A stretch of 64,000 nt of DNA from Duganella levis (GTDB lineage: Bacteria > Pseudomonadota > Gammaproteobacteria > Burkholderiales > Burkholderiaceae_D): assembly GCF_009857605.1 (NCBI RefSeq), contig NZ_WWCT01000007.1, forward strand, positions 62,001-126,000, read 5' to 3'. The notes beneath the pieces are model-generated. The model saw only the letters and a list, made by a program, of their open reading frames with translations. It was not told the origin of the DNA and ran no database searches. This document shows, in pieces, positions 19,421 to 27,101 of the stretch. The translations under genes and the position numbers were made by a program. Each line of letters opens with the position of its first letter. Positions within the stretch are counted from its first letter, which is position 1.

Positions 19421-21016
19421 ATGCCCGCAAACGCCCTAAAACAACTTGGCCCGTGCCTGACCACTGAGCTCACTCAACATCTCGTCAAAATTCATGGCAT
19501 TAGCCAAGCTGCCGCCCGGCAGCGGGTAGCGCGCGCGTCAGGTCCGGTAAAGAAGCTGAAGCACCTCCCGTTCGCGAAGGGGGTGAGATTTGTCTACCTT
19601 GAAAAGGATTTTCGTTCGCCGTACTATTGGCAACGACTTTTCGACGCGATCCTCGCAAGCAAGAGCGCTTATGCAAGGGCGCTTGTCGCAGTCCAAGCCA
19701 GAGGAATGGTCCAGGTGCCTCACTTCAATGCCGCATGTGGTGCTCCCGTCGCTCAGAAAAAGCACATCTCAGCTGGGACGGTATTGGAACGCATGGTAGC
19801 TGCGGGTGTGTTCGAGCGAGTTGACGTTCCGGGCATCGGTGAGTGCATCCTGACTAGGGAGCACAGCGAACGTGTCGAACACATGCCTCCCGATGTAGTT
19901 GCGAGGGTTCGGGCGAGATTGATCGCGGAAGGCATACTCCTGGAAAGCGTCAAGGAATGGTTACGCAGGCTAGGAATGGCGAGCTTCAACAAGGTCAAGG
20001 TGCGGGGGACCTCATCCGACATGCCCACGGTGGCCACCTACGCGTGGGACATGACTGCTCCCAGCTATCTGGGACCGCTCACCGCGTGGGGGAAAGACCA
20101 ATCTCTCAAGCCAGGAATGATCGCCTGCGATGTTCTGTTGGCGGGGTCGCTCAGCCTCGCTAGCGCCGAAGCATTCCTCTACAAGGTCGCTGCACTCCAA
20201 GCCCTCAAGAATCTCAGCAAGACGTTGTTCATTTATGTGGCGGAGCATTTCTCTGCGGAAGCCTTCCAAGCGCTGCGTAGCGCTGGCGTTTTGCCAGCAA
20301 CTCCAGAGACCCTATTCGGGAAAGACATGGCCGCCGGCTTCAAGGAACTTAGCAAGGTCCTTGCTGAGGCAGCACTCCGATCGGTCTCGTCGGACCGGTT
20401 CGACATGCTCTTTAACAGCCTCGGCAAGCTGGAGGGTGCTATCGGCAACATGAGGGGTTCCCTTTTCGAACTGCTTGTTGCGGAGGTTGCGAGGCGAGAC
20501 CACCCTGCGGTGGTGGAGCTGAACAAAATATGCAGGGGCAAAGACGGGGCGAAAGCAGAAGTCGACGTTTGGTTTCTTATTCCGAACCGCCAAGCGCACT
20601 TCATCGAGTGCAAAGGCCACGCGCCTGGCTCCGCGATCGACGACGCGGAAATCGAGCAGTGGCTCACAAAGCGAATCCTTACAGTTCGCCAACACGTAGA
20701 ACAATATCTGGACCCGAAGCCAACGGCTCTAATTTTCGAGCTCTGGTTTACAGGAAGGCTTTCCGCCGAATCACTAGCGCGCATAGAAAAGACTCGCGAA
20801 GCTAACCGAAGAAAGTTCGATATTGTGTTGGTGGGCCCGGAGGACATCAGATCGAAAGTCCGCGCGTTGCAAGATGTCTCGTTAATGAAGACCTTCGAGC
20901 AGCACTTCCTGCCGCCGCAGCATGCTCCAGTAACTTTGCAGCTTCGTAGACAAAGGAATAAACAGGAGGCCACACCTGCTGCGCTACCTCAAGAATCGGA
21001 GAGAACTTCTGAGTGA
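19421..21016 (+). CDS. PD-(D/E)xK nuclease with N-terminal winged-helix-like region, Gabija-adjacent
   Basis: A 531-aa protein without a named family that I recognise. Residues 12-40 (CLTTELTQHLVKIHG, then AAARQRVARA) look like a helix-turn-helix or winged-helix reader domain. From residue 340 comes a restriction-endonuclease-like core: E350 in RGSLFELLVAEVA, D382 in AEVDVWFLIP and E396-C-K398 in AHFIECKG, followed by a helix with EQW. This is the E...D...ExK arrangement of a metal-dependent DNA nuclease. It lies 167 bases after gajB in the same direction, with its own possible promoter and no Shine-Dalgarno before the ATG. The nuclease fold is well supported. A role as a third Gabija component or as an independent single-gene defence is inference. 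Confidence 0.72.
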   Translation: MPANALKQLGPCLTTELTQHLVKIHGISQAAARQRVARASGPVKKLKHLPFAKGVRFVYLEKDFRSPYYWQRLFDAILASKSAYARALVAVQARGMVQVPHFNAACGAPVAQKKHISAGTVLERMVAAGVFERVDVPGIGECILTREHSERVEHMPPDVVARVRARLIAEGILLESVKEWLRRLGMASFNKVKVRGTSSDMPTVATYAWDMTAPSYLGPLTAWGKDQSLKPGMIACDVLLAGSLSLASAEAFLYKVAALQALKNLSKTLFIYVAEHFSAEAFQALRSAGVLPATPETLFGKDMAAGFKELSKVLAEAALRSVSSDRFDMLFNSLGKLEGAIGNMRGSLFELLVAEVARRDHPAVVELNKICRGKDGAKAEVDVWFLIPNRQAHFIECKGHAPGSAIDDAEIEQWLTKRILTVRQHVEQYLDPKPTALIFELWFTGRLSAESLARIEKTREANRRKFDIVLVGPEDIRSKVRALQDVSLMKTFEQHFLPPQHAPVTLQLRRQRNKQEATPAALPQESERTSE

Positions 21017-21196
21017 ATGCCATGCACCCAGTTTGAGCCCGCCCCCGCATTGCTTGGCGGATGCCGGGTAAGTGGTCGGCAAATCCATTAAATCCCGATT
21101 CGCAACAGTTCTAGTTGAGTTGCTTTAAGCGGACCTTGCTTACGAGACTCGGAACGATTTGGTCTTCAGATAACGTAAAAATTGGAAGAGAATAGG
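21017..21196. other. Intergenic, nothing recognised
   Basis: Between the nuclease stop and the small minus-strand frame I see no gene, hairpin or promoter that I can defend. Composition is mixed and AT content rises toward 21200. Confidence 0.5.
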
Positions 21197-21352
21197 TTAA
21201 TTGCATTGGCATATTGTCAGCTCGATCAACCGCTCACGGATCTCCGACTCTCGGAGACATTTCGACGACTTGTAGCTGTCAAAAGTTGCCACGACAATCG
21301 ACGCTGCAAGTGAGGTGACCGTGCCTGCGGCTTCCATAACGTATTCAATCAT
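21197..21352 (-). CDS. Possible small protein, 51 aa
   Basis: A 51-codon frame on the minus strand starts at an ATG at 21352 with GAGGGC six bases upstream. It begins MIEYVMEAAGTVTSLAAS and ends with a charged helix (RESEIRERLIEL). The start has a plausible short hydrophobic helix. It lies convergent with the nuclease gene and divergent from the 104-aa gene. Codon use looks protein-like, but at this length chance cannot be excluded. I do not recognise a family. The 270 bases between 21353 and the next gene hold no other convincing frame. Confidence 0.3.
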   Translation of the reverse strand: MIEYVMEAAGTVTSLAASIVVATFDSYKSSKCLRESEIRERLIELTICQCN

Positions 21353-21623
21353 GCCATGCCCTCGAACGCCACAGCGCAGAAACCAAGCGCAGATATCCGA
21401 TCGCTATATTAGCGAAAGACCTATTGTAATTACCATAGTACAATATTGGTAACCTGTAACCGCCACCATGCTGGTAAAGGCTTCTCTTTCCCGTATTGTT
21501 TGGCTGCATCTGATAGATGGTTGCGCACCTACAAACGAGTGGCGCAACGCGTGACGGCAATAACTTACGCTATAGGTGACCTGACTTTGGCCGTTGTTCC
21601 AACTCCTCATCCATAGGCATTCC

Positions 21624-21938
21624 ATGAGCAAATTATCCCAAACGAAAATCAGAGTGCTGAATGAATTCGAAGCAAGAAATGATGAATGGTCATTCGGCGT
21701 GTTCGAAAGGGAACTCCAACAAGCCATGGGTGATCAATTCGGGAATTTCCAGACCGCAAAAATGACGATCATTGACGCGGACAGGGACGGACGATGGCCC
21801 GTAACTGTTGCGCGCTACGTACTGTCGAATTATCGCGCTTTTGGAAACTCCCCGGGCGAACTTGTGGGGATTTTCAGACGGATCTGGCCCATTCTCACCG
21901 AACAGGAAAAGGCATATTGGTCACCTAAGATCAATTGA
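21624..21938 (+). CDS. Hypothetical protein, 104 aa, upstream of AAA/HNH pair
   Basis: Starts at ATG 21624; an in-frame start ten codons earlier is less likely. No known domain is seen. It is a compact, mixed alpha/beta-looking soluble protein rich in aromatics (NDEWSFGVFERELQQAMG, then RWPVTVARYVLSNYRAFG and FRRIWPILTEQEKAYW). It stands 83 bases upstream of the ATPase gene in the same direction and shares that gene's lower GC. It could be a regulator or a third subunit of the ATPase/HNH system, or an unrelated passenger. The steady charge and hydrophobic pattern across the frame suggests it is real. Confidence 0.55.
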   Translation: MSKLSQTKIRVLNEFEARNDEWSFGVFERELQQAMGDQFGNFQTAKMTIIDADRDGRWPVTVARYVLSNYRAFGNSPGELVGIFRRIWPILTEQEKAYWSPKIN

Positions 21939-22021
21939 CGGACAAACTGCACGCTCCAACTACGGTGGAAATTAGTACTTCCGGGCATTAAGGTTTAAAA
22001 ATTCTAGATAAGGGGGCGGGC

Positions 22022-23668
22022 GTGGCATCGAAGAAGAAAAAAGCATCTGGTGTTTCTATAAAGGTGATTTTTGGCTTAGAGCAGGCAGCGAATACTCCGC
22101 CGCCAGACGACCATATCCTGATCGTACCTGACAAAGATCGTTGGAATGATTTTAATTTCAGAACCAAAGTTGGCGTATACGCTCGTGTCGGCGGCAAAGA
22201 TTGGAGTGGATTGGCCTACATTGGATTCTTAACCGATACGGTGGGTGGTCCAGCTGATGTCGATGCTATCACTCAGCAGTTTGATTCAAACAGTGAATTA
22301 ACTATTCCTGTAATGGAGTCGACGCGGTTTTTCACTATGCTTCCGTCCATGAATGCATACCGAGAAGTCGTGTATACCTATGGCCCAGACATCGCCGTTC
22401 GCATACTACGAGCGATGCGCGACTTGGTCGTGTTAAGGGAGTTCCCCACAAAAGCAAACTGGCTGAATTTGGCGATTAATTCGCAGGTCTTTCAGCGATC
22501 GTTCATGCGAACATCTGAATCTTTTTTTACGTTTCACAACGCTGGTACTATCCTTCGAGGGCTCGATAAAGAAGAGTCTGGGCACCTGTCGAATTCGATT
22601 GGCATAAATTTCAGGCTCCCAGGGAGGGAAAGTGATCATCAACTAGTATTCCATTTTGACCGGCAGGATGATCTCCCAAAACGAATTGCTGTAGTGATCG
22701 GCAAGAACGGTGTTGGCAAAAGCCAGACCTTGGGACGAATTGTGACTGCTGCTCTTAAGGGGCATGGTGCGTTAATCGATGCGGACACGGGACATAGGCC
22801 GTTTATTAATCGCTTAATGGCTTTTGCTCCCACAAACGAAGCGAAATCTGCTTTCCCCTCTGATCGACAAAGGCGGCCCAGCATTTGGTATAAACGGTTT
22901 GCGCTTAATCGGTCAGAGCGCAACTCCCGTGGAGATGGAATAGCAGGCACAATCGTACAGGTGGCTCGATCTGAGGAACACATCCGAAACATATCACGCT
23001 GGGAAATATTTTTGGATGCGATTACTGCGATTCATCGCTGGGAAGAGATTCAGTTACCTGGTGTTGATGGATATATGCCAATGCGGGATTTGCGGTCCGC
23101 CGGAGAGGCTGAAATATTGCAAAAATTGGCTTTCGTAAATCAGAAAAAAGATCCAGTCCGTGTAATCGCCGGAAAGGGGTACCCGCTAAGTAGTGGTGAA
23201 ATCTCTTTTCTGCGGTTCGCTGCGCAGGCCAGTTTGCATATCGAAAATGGATCTCTACTGCTATTAGATGAACCAGAAACACATTTACATCCTAATTTTA
23301 TTAGCCAAATTGTGTTGCTTCTGGATAATCTACTTCGACTTACTAGCTCCGCTGCTATTATTGCAACTCATTCAGTATATTTTGTACGCGAAGTTTTCCC
23401 ATCGCAGGTCACGGTCTTGAGCGTAGATGAAAGAGGTGGTGTGTTGGCTGTAAAGCCTCGGTTGCAGACCTTCGGTGCCGATGTCGGCTCTATTTCATAC
23501 TTTGTTTTTGGTGAAGACGAACCATCGCGCCTTGCGTCACGGGTCGAGAGCCAATTGCTTAAAAATTTTAAAAACTGGGATGAGTTGTATCGCCGGTATA
23601 AAGACGAGTTGTCGACGGAGGTTTTGGGCGAATTACGCGAAGCAATGGAAGCGCGGGAGAAGAAATGA
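22022..23668 (+). CDS. AAA/ABC-type ATPase of a Septu-like (PtuA) defence pair
   Basis: A 548-aa protein starting at GTG 22022 with AAGGGGG upstream. Walker A is GKNGVGKS at residues 227-234, an ABC-like signature PLSSGEISF is near 387, Walker B LLLLDEPETHLHP near 412 and the H-loop ATHS near 447. The 200-residue amino-terminal region before Walker A is not recognised. Such stand-alone ABC/AAA ATPases pair with nucleases in several defence systems. Its stop codon overlaps the ATG of an HNH nuclease (ATGA), which matches the PtuA-PtuB layout of Septu. In Septu the ATPase forms a complex that holds the nuclease and controls it by nucleotide level. The exact system type is not certain. Confidence 0.8.
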   Translation: MASKKKKASGVSIKVIFGLEQAANTPPPDDHILIVPDKDRWNDFNFRTKVGVYARVGGKDWSGLAYIGFLTDTVGGPADVDAITQQFDSNSELTIPVMESTRFFTMLPSMNAYREVVYTYGPDIAVRILRAMRDLVVLREFPTKANWLNLAINSQVFQRSFMRTSESFFTFHNAGTILRGLDKEESGHLSNSIGINFRLPGRESDHQLVFHFDRQDDLPKRIAVVIGKNGVGKSQTLGRIVTAALKGHGALIDADTGHRPFINRLMAFAPTNEAKSAFPSDRQRRPSIWYKRFALNRSERNSRGDGIAGTIVQVARSEEHIRNISRWEIFLDAITAIHRWEEIQLPGVDGYMPMRDLRSAGEAEILQKLAFVNQKKDPVRVIAGKGYPLSSGEISFLRFAAQASLHIENGSLLLLDEPETHLHPNFISQIVLLLDNLLRLTSSAAIIATHSVYFVREVFPSQVTVLSVDERGGVLAVKPRLQTFGADVGSISYFVFGEDEPSRLASRVESQLLKNFKNWDELYRRYKDELSTEVLGELREAMEAREKK

Positions 23669-24531
23669 GAAAAATTCCTTTGCCCGTGTATAACGACAAC
23701 AATGCATTTACAGCCTTGGCTGGCAATTCAGGTGTGAGCAGTTATCCAAATCTACAGCCTATTCTGCCAATAATTCTCGCCGCATATCAGCAGTACGTTA
23801 TCGCTGGAGGCAACGCGAACGCGGTCTTAGCCGTGCCGTTAGCTCAGAACATTGCTGACTATTTGAGGGGACACTACAGTTCCCCGAACCAAGACTTGGC
23901 ACATATCACTACGATGCGGAACGAGTCGGAACATGCTAGTTGCCCAATGTGCGGATCACTTCACAGTGGGACGCTAGACCACTTGTTACCTAAGAATGGT
24001 TTTCCCGCGTTTGCAGTGTTTAGCAAAAATTTGGTGCCGGCTTGTAAGTGTAATATAAAACGCAAGGAAATTTTGCTCGGGCCGCTTCCAAACCAGCGAA
24101 TTCTCCATCCGTATTTTGATCTTTGTTTGGACGATCGATTGATCGGTGCTGAATTTACCGCACTAGGGGCTGTGCCCCTGGTCGCAATCAAGTTGCAGAT
24201 TCCCCTCACTCACTTGGAGTTTGCAGCCATCAGTTTTCACGTTGAAAAAATTGTTGATCGTACGGGTATCAAGAAGTGGCTGGGTGCCAGATGGGCGAAG
24301 CTTTGTCGGAAACCTGGACTCGTTATCCGAGAGCTCAAAAAAAACCCCACTTCGTTATCCAATCTTGTTACCGTCCTTCAGCGCGAGCGAGACAATTTAG
24401 ACGAACTTCACGATGGCAAAAACAATTGGGAGTCAGTTTTTGTGACGGGGCTTCTAGAGTTACCAGTTAGAACCTGGCTTTACAACAGGATGATTCAGCC
24501 AGGACGACCGGCAAACGGCCCACTTATCTGA
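23665..24531 (+). CDS. HNH endonuclease of a Septu-like (PtuB) defence pair
   Basis: A 288-aa protein whose ATG overlaps the ATPase stop by four bases. The HNH block sits at residues 93-134: C93-x2-C96, then LDHLLPK with D105-H106, N122 in NLVPAC, and C127/C129 with N130 and K132/K134 in CKCNIKRK. This gives the beta-beta-alpha-metal nuclease with a zinc knuckle. The amino-terminal 90 residues and the carboxy-terminal 150 are not recognised and may bind the ATPase. Translational coupling and matching size support a PtuB-like role: nicking or cleaving phage DNA or host RNA/DNA after infection. The target is unknown. Confidence 0.8.
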   Translation: MRKIPLPVYNDNNAFTALAGNSGVSSYPNLQPILPIILAAYQQYVIAGGNANAVLAVPLAQNIADYLRGHYSSPNQDLAHITTMRNESEHASCPMCGSLHSGTLDHLLPKNGFPAFAVFSKNLVPACKCNIKRKEILLGPLPNQRILHPYFDLCLDDRLIGAEFTALGAVPLVAIKLQIPLTHLEFAAISFHVEKIVDRTGIKKWLGARWAKLCRKPGLVIRELKKNPTSLSNLVTVLQRERDNLDELHDGKNNWESVFVTGLLELPVRTWLYNRMIQPGRPANGPLI

Positions 24532-24576
24532 TTACGTTAAGGGCAGCGCAATCGACCCATACGCCTTCAGCTCTCA

Positions 24577-24596
24577 GGCAGGCAATCAAGCCTGCC
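24577..24596. terminator. Hairpin after the AAA/HNH pair
   Basis: GGCAGGC-aatcaa-GCCTGCC forms a 7-bp perfect stem 46 bases after the HNH stop. There is no T-run on the plus side, so it may be a weak or rho-assisted terminator. Confidence 0.4.
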
Positions 24597-24745
24597 AAAT
24601 CCAGTAAGCAGGGGCACAGCCAAAACACCTTCAAGCGGACGTAGCGAATTGGGATTCAAGGGACCCTTACGACCGCGCGCTAGAGGTCGCAGGGCAATGG
24701 AGGGAGGTTCAAACGGAGTGGGTAAATTCGGCGCGCAAACGAATA

Positions 24746-24895
24746 CTATCGGATCAAGTACTGATTTTTGCCCTTTCCTTCTAACCACTTCGGTGCGCGG
24801 CCACGACCTGTCCAGTTATCACCAGTTGTCTCGCCCTTATAATTGATTTCCACGGGCTTGCGGACAGTGTTCGTTTGCTCGCAGAATTGCCCCTC
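24746..24895 (-). pseudogene. H-NS family DNA-binding domain remnant
   Basis: On the minus strand a frame that opens just after a TGA at 24896-24898 and ends with TAG at 24746 reads INYKGETTGDNW, then TGRGRAPKWLEGKGKNQYLI. This is the carboxy-terminal AT-hook-like DNA-binding module of betaproteobacterial H-NS/Bv3F-type proteins (core TGRGRAPKW). No start codon and no oligomerisation domain precede it, because it runs directly into an IS21 istA fragment in another frame. It is therefore the 3-prime stump of an H-NS-like silencer cut by an insertion or recombination event. A dedicated silencer would be typical of an acquired element. Confidence 0.75.
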
Positions 24896-24898
24896 TCA

Positions 24899-25190
24899 GT
24901 TTGCCCCTCCGCCATACCCTCGCGAACGCCGCCACCCTGTCGTGAGACTCCTCGAATCCCAATTCCTTCAAGTCTTCATAGATCTGTTTCAGCGTACGCC
25001 GCTGCTTGCGTGACTTGGCCGCCTCGGTCTTAAGCAGTGCTGTAAGTTGGAATGCGTATTTATCGATGGCGCGGCCGGAACGCCGCTCAGAGTAAGCTTG
25101 CTCGATGGTTTCCGACCGCAGATAGCGTCGGACGGTGTTTCTAGAAGTGCCCAAACGCCTGGCCATCTTTAAGGTCTCGAAGATTTGAAA
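24899..25190 (-). mobile_element. istA: IS21-family istA transposase fragment
   Basis: The minus-strand frame reads FETLKMARRLGTSRNTVRRY (helix-turn-helix), then SRKQRRTLKQIYEDLKELGF and RVAAFARVWRRG. This is the first part of an IS21 IstA transposase: the HTH and the segment before the DDE domain. The catalytic domain and the partner istB are absent. An in-frame TGA sits just upstream of the conserved start of homology, and the downstream side joins the H-NS remnant. No intact terminal repeats are seen, so this is a dead scar. It marks a past insertion inside the defence island. Confidence 0.8.
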
Positions 25191-25597
25191 TCAGCTTGTC
25201 CGGAGAAGCGGTCACCGACTCCCCCATCGCTACCTTCATGGAGGGGAAGGTCCTTACGTTTTTGCTTCCCCTTACTGACAATCGTCCGCTCTAATTTCTG
25301 TAGTGCCTTTCCTAATGCAGTTCCAGTTGCGGTTTCTTTCACACCACCTGGGAACATCCGTTCAAGTGCTTGTAGGCGACCATGTCCGGTGAACTCTTCG
25401 AATGCTCGCGCAATTTGAAGCATCACCGCCAAAGAGTCGCATTCACCACTTTCAAACCTCTTGTAGGTACGTATGGAGACCCCTGACTTAAGAGCGAGCT
25501 CTTCTTGGCTCAACCGATAAAGTTTTCTTTCGGCACGAACCCGAACCGCTATCCGATTAATCTCTTCTTGAATAAACGTTATCATTGTGACATGCAT
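25169..25597 (-). CDS. XRE-family regulator, C-terminus fused to IS scar
   Basis: A 142-aa protein. Residues about 12-65 form a Cro/CI helix-turn-helix (RAERKLYRLSQEELALKSGV, then IRTYKRFESGE) with the following helices DSLAVMLQIARAFEEF. The layout resembles HipB-like antitoxins. The last 12 residues (GQADFKSSRP region) overlap the istA fragment in another frame, so the original carboxy-terminus and stop were probably replaced by insertion-sequence DNA. No HipA-like kinase is next to it; the insertion may have removed a partner. An 8-bp inverted repeat at 25645-25663 upstream is a candidate operator. The start could instead be the ATG four codons later at 25585; neither has a clear ribosome site. 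Confidence 0.75.
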   Translation of the reverse strand: MHVTMITFIQEEINRIAVRVRAERKLYRLSQEELALKSGVSIRTYKRFESGECDSLAVMLQIARAFEEFTGHGRLQALERMFPGGVKETATGTALGKALQKLERTIVSKGKQKRKDLPLHEGSDGGVGDRFSGQADFKSSRP

Positions 25598-25644
25598 AAA
25601 AGTTAGGTACAGCTAATTATGGGCCATATCTGGCACTTTGCAAA

Positions 25645-25663
25645 AATATTTTTAGAAAATATT
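25645..25663. promoter_or_regulatory. AT-rich inverted repeat upstream of XRE gene
   Basis: AATATTTT-tag-AAAATATT is a perfect 8-bp inverted repeat centred about 57 bases before the XRE start at 25597, in the AT-rich promoter-like stretch. It is a candidate operator or curved promoter. The rest of 25664-25855 shows no gene. Confidence 0.45.
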
Positions 25664-25855
25664 GTTGAAAACTGTGGATAACTTTAATTTGAACGAGTAT
25701 GATTCATTCAGCGTGCTCATCCACGGCGTTGGTGCCAAAGCACTTTTAAGGAAAATGCAAACTGGGAAGATCGGCGGGTGAGCCGTTGCAGGCGAGTTCT
25801 AGGAATTGGTAGTCGTTTTGAAGACTGGGTAGGGGAACGCTTGGCGCAGAAAGTC

Positions 25856-25881
25856 AAAAGCCACCCCTAAGGATGGCTTTT
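25856..25881. terminator. Bidirectional terminator-like hairpin
   Basis: AAAAGCCA-cccctaagga-TGGCTTTT is an 8-bp stem with A- and T-tracts on both ends, so it could stop transcription from either side. It would overlap the beginning of a longer reading of the following Abi gene, which argues for that gene's internal start at 25990. Confidence 0.6.
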
Positions 25882-25989
25882 AGACTCTTCTGCCAACATG
25901 GCGTCACCGGCTTGGGTTCCTGCAAAAAATGCGGGAGCGGGAGTGGGATCACATTGGGCTACCGGACAAGTATAAATAATTACTCAAAA

Positions 25990-26862
25990 ATGAGCAACGA
26001 AAATCTGCAGCAAAAAAACATCCCCGCAACTCCGGACATTTCTGAGGTGCTGAAAACGGTCGGATCACCTCGCCTCGATCCGTACAGGGTGTTTTTTCAA
26101 TGCGATTCGGACACTCAACTCCTAGGAGCGTATTTTTGGGGGCAGACAATTAGCGTTGCATTTCAGCCCACTCTTGCGATGTACGAGATTGCACTACGTA
26201 ACGCTGTCCATCGGTCAGCATCAGATTTTAGCTCTAAAGGTACGAGCGAATCGTATCCATGGTACGACCGAGCTCAGGACGGAGCCGTTCGCATCGGCGG
26301 AAAAACGCTTCTTAAATTGAATGAGGTTTTGTACTCCGGCGAACCGCCGCTTCGAAGATCTCCACAGCCATCGCCAGATTCTGTCGTTGCGTCGCTCTCG
26401 TTTGGCTTTTGGCCCAGCATGCTCGCCGGGCTATCGAAGCGCGAGCAAACACTCATTTTGAGTAAGGCATTTCGCGCTCATCCAAAGTCACATCCCAGGT
26501 TTTGGGGTGTCCAAGAGAACGTCACTGACCTGATCAGCACGTTGAAGGGCATTCAGGATTTGCGCAATGCAGTAGCTCATCACGAACCAATCTGGAAGTC
26601 CCACCGCTTAAGCGGTGCGGAAACACACTGGAGTCAGTCGGTCCGAAGCCTCAGGGAAAAGCACGCAGCGATGCTCACAGTTATGGCTTGGTGTTGCCCT
26701 GCTTCGGCAGCCGCCGCCGAGCATAGCTTCGCTACCCGGCTATTCAAGAGCATCTGTTCTACGAACGCGGTGCTGGCTTTTAAGGTTGACCCTTTCGGTG
26801 CAGGGCGAATGCAGCTGTTTAACCCGCCAGTTTTGACTGCTGTATCTGCTGCGGGCCAGTAG
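25990..26862 (+). CDS. Abi_2-like abortive-infection protein with HEPN-type motif
   Basis: A 290-aa protein from the ATG at 25990; 39 upstream in-frame codons overlap a terminator hairpin and are rejected. Features of Abi_2 (AbiD/AbiF-like) proteins are present: MYEIALRNAVH near residue 64, FGFWPSML near 138 and DLRNAVAHHEPIW near 193. The last contains R-N-x3-H, the catalytic motif of HEPN ribonucleases. Known relatives arrest growth by RNA cleavage after phage infection. The gene stands alone at the right end of the low-GC region, after two other defence modules. The carboxy-terminal 60 residues are not recognised. Activity is inferred from family and motif. Confidence 0.78.
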   Translation: MSNENLQQKNIPATPDISEVLKTVGSPRLDPYRVFFQCDSDTQLLGAYFWGQTISVAFQPTLAMYEIALRNAVHRSASDFSSKGTSESYPWYDRAQDGAVRIGGKTLLKLNEVLYSGEPPLRRSPQPSPDSVVASLSFGFWPSMLAGLSKREQTLILSKAFRAHPKSHPRFWGVQENVTDLISTLKGIQDLRNAVAHHEPIWKSHRLSGAETHWSQSVRSLREKHAAMLTVMAWCCPASAAAAEHSFATRLFKSICSTNAVLAFKVDPFGAGRMQLFNPPVLTAVSAAGQ

Positions 26863-27018
26863 GCTATAGCCGGTCCGACTCTTTGTTTGGCAGCAAACCC
26901 CACTGAAGCGCCACTAGGTGACGCCTGAAAGTGGAGACACAGTAGTCCTCAACTATTTTTCAGCGATTTGACAGTTGCTCGTCACTCAAGACACAACAGT
27001 CTCTGACTTTAGCTAACC

Positions 27019-27052
27019 TGGGGCGGTCACCTAAACGTGCTCACGCCCCAGA
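27019..27052. repeat. Hairpin at the low-GC/high-GC boundary
   Basis: CTGGGGCG (27019-27026) pairs with CGCCCCAG (27045-27052) across an 18-base loop, and the stem extends with one bulge through TAAC/GTTA. It lies between the Abi gene and the convergent TonB receptor stop and may end transcription of either. The spacer 26863-27101 otherwise holds two similar stretches (CTCAACTATTTTT near 26947 and CTCGACTATTTTT near 27059) and no gene. Confidence 0.45.
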
Positions 27053-27101
27053 GTTAGTTCTCGACTATTTTTTGACGGATTATTTTCTATCTACGCAGCG
27101 A

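Noticed and set aside
21404..21727. A 107-codon minus-strand frame in the gap after the nuclease gene
   Set aside because: Overlaps the better 104-aa gene on the other strand, has irregular composition and no ribosome site.
24567..24788. A 73-codon minus-strand frame
   Set aside because: It overlaps the end of the H-NS remnant in another frame and its Pro-rich sequence has no family pattern.
25873..25989. Upstream extension of the Abi protein with a Cys-rich start (FCQHGVTGLGSCKKCGSG)
   Set aside because: The extension begins inside a terminator-like hairpin and lacks a ribosome site; family similarity begins after the ATG at 25990.
15479..26862. CRISPR array or tRNA attachment site in the defence island
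   Set aside because: I looked for regularly spaced repeats and tRNA-like cloverleafs and found none.
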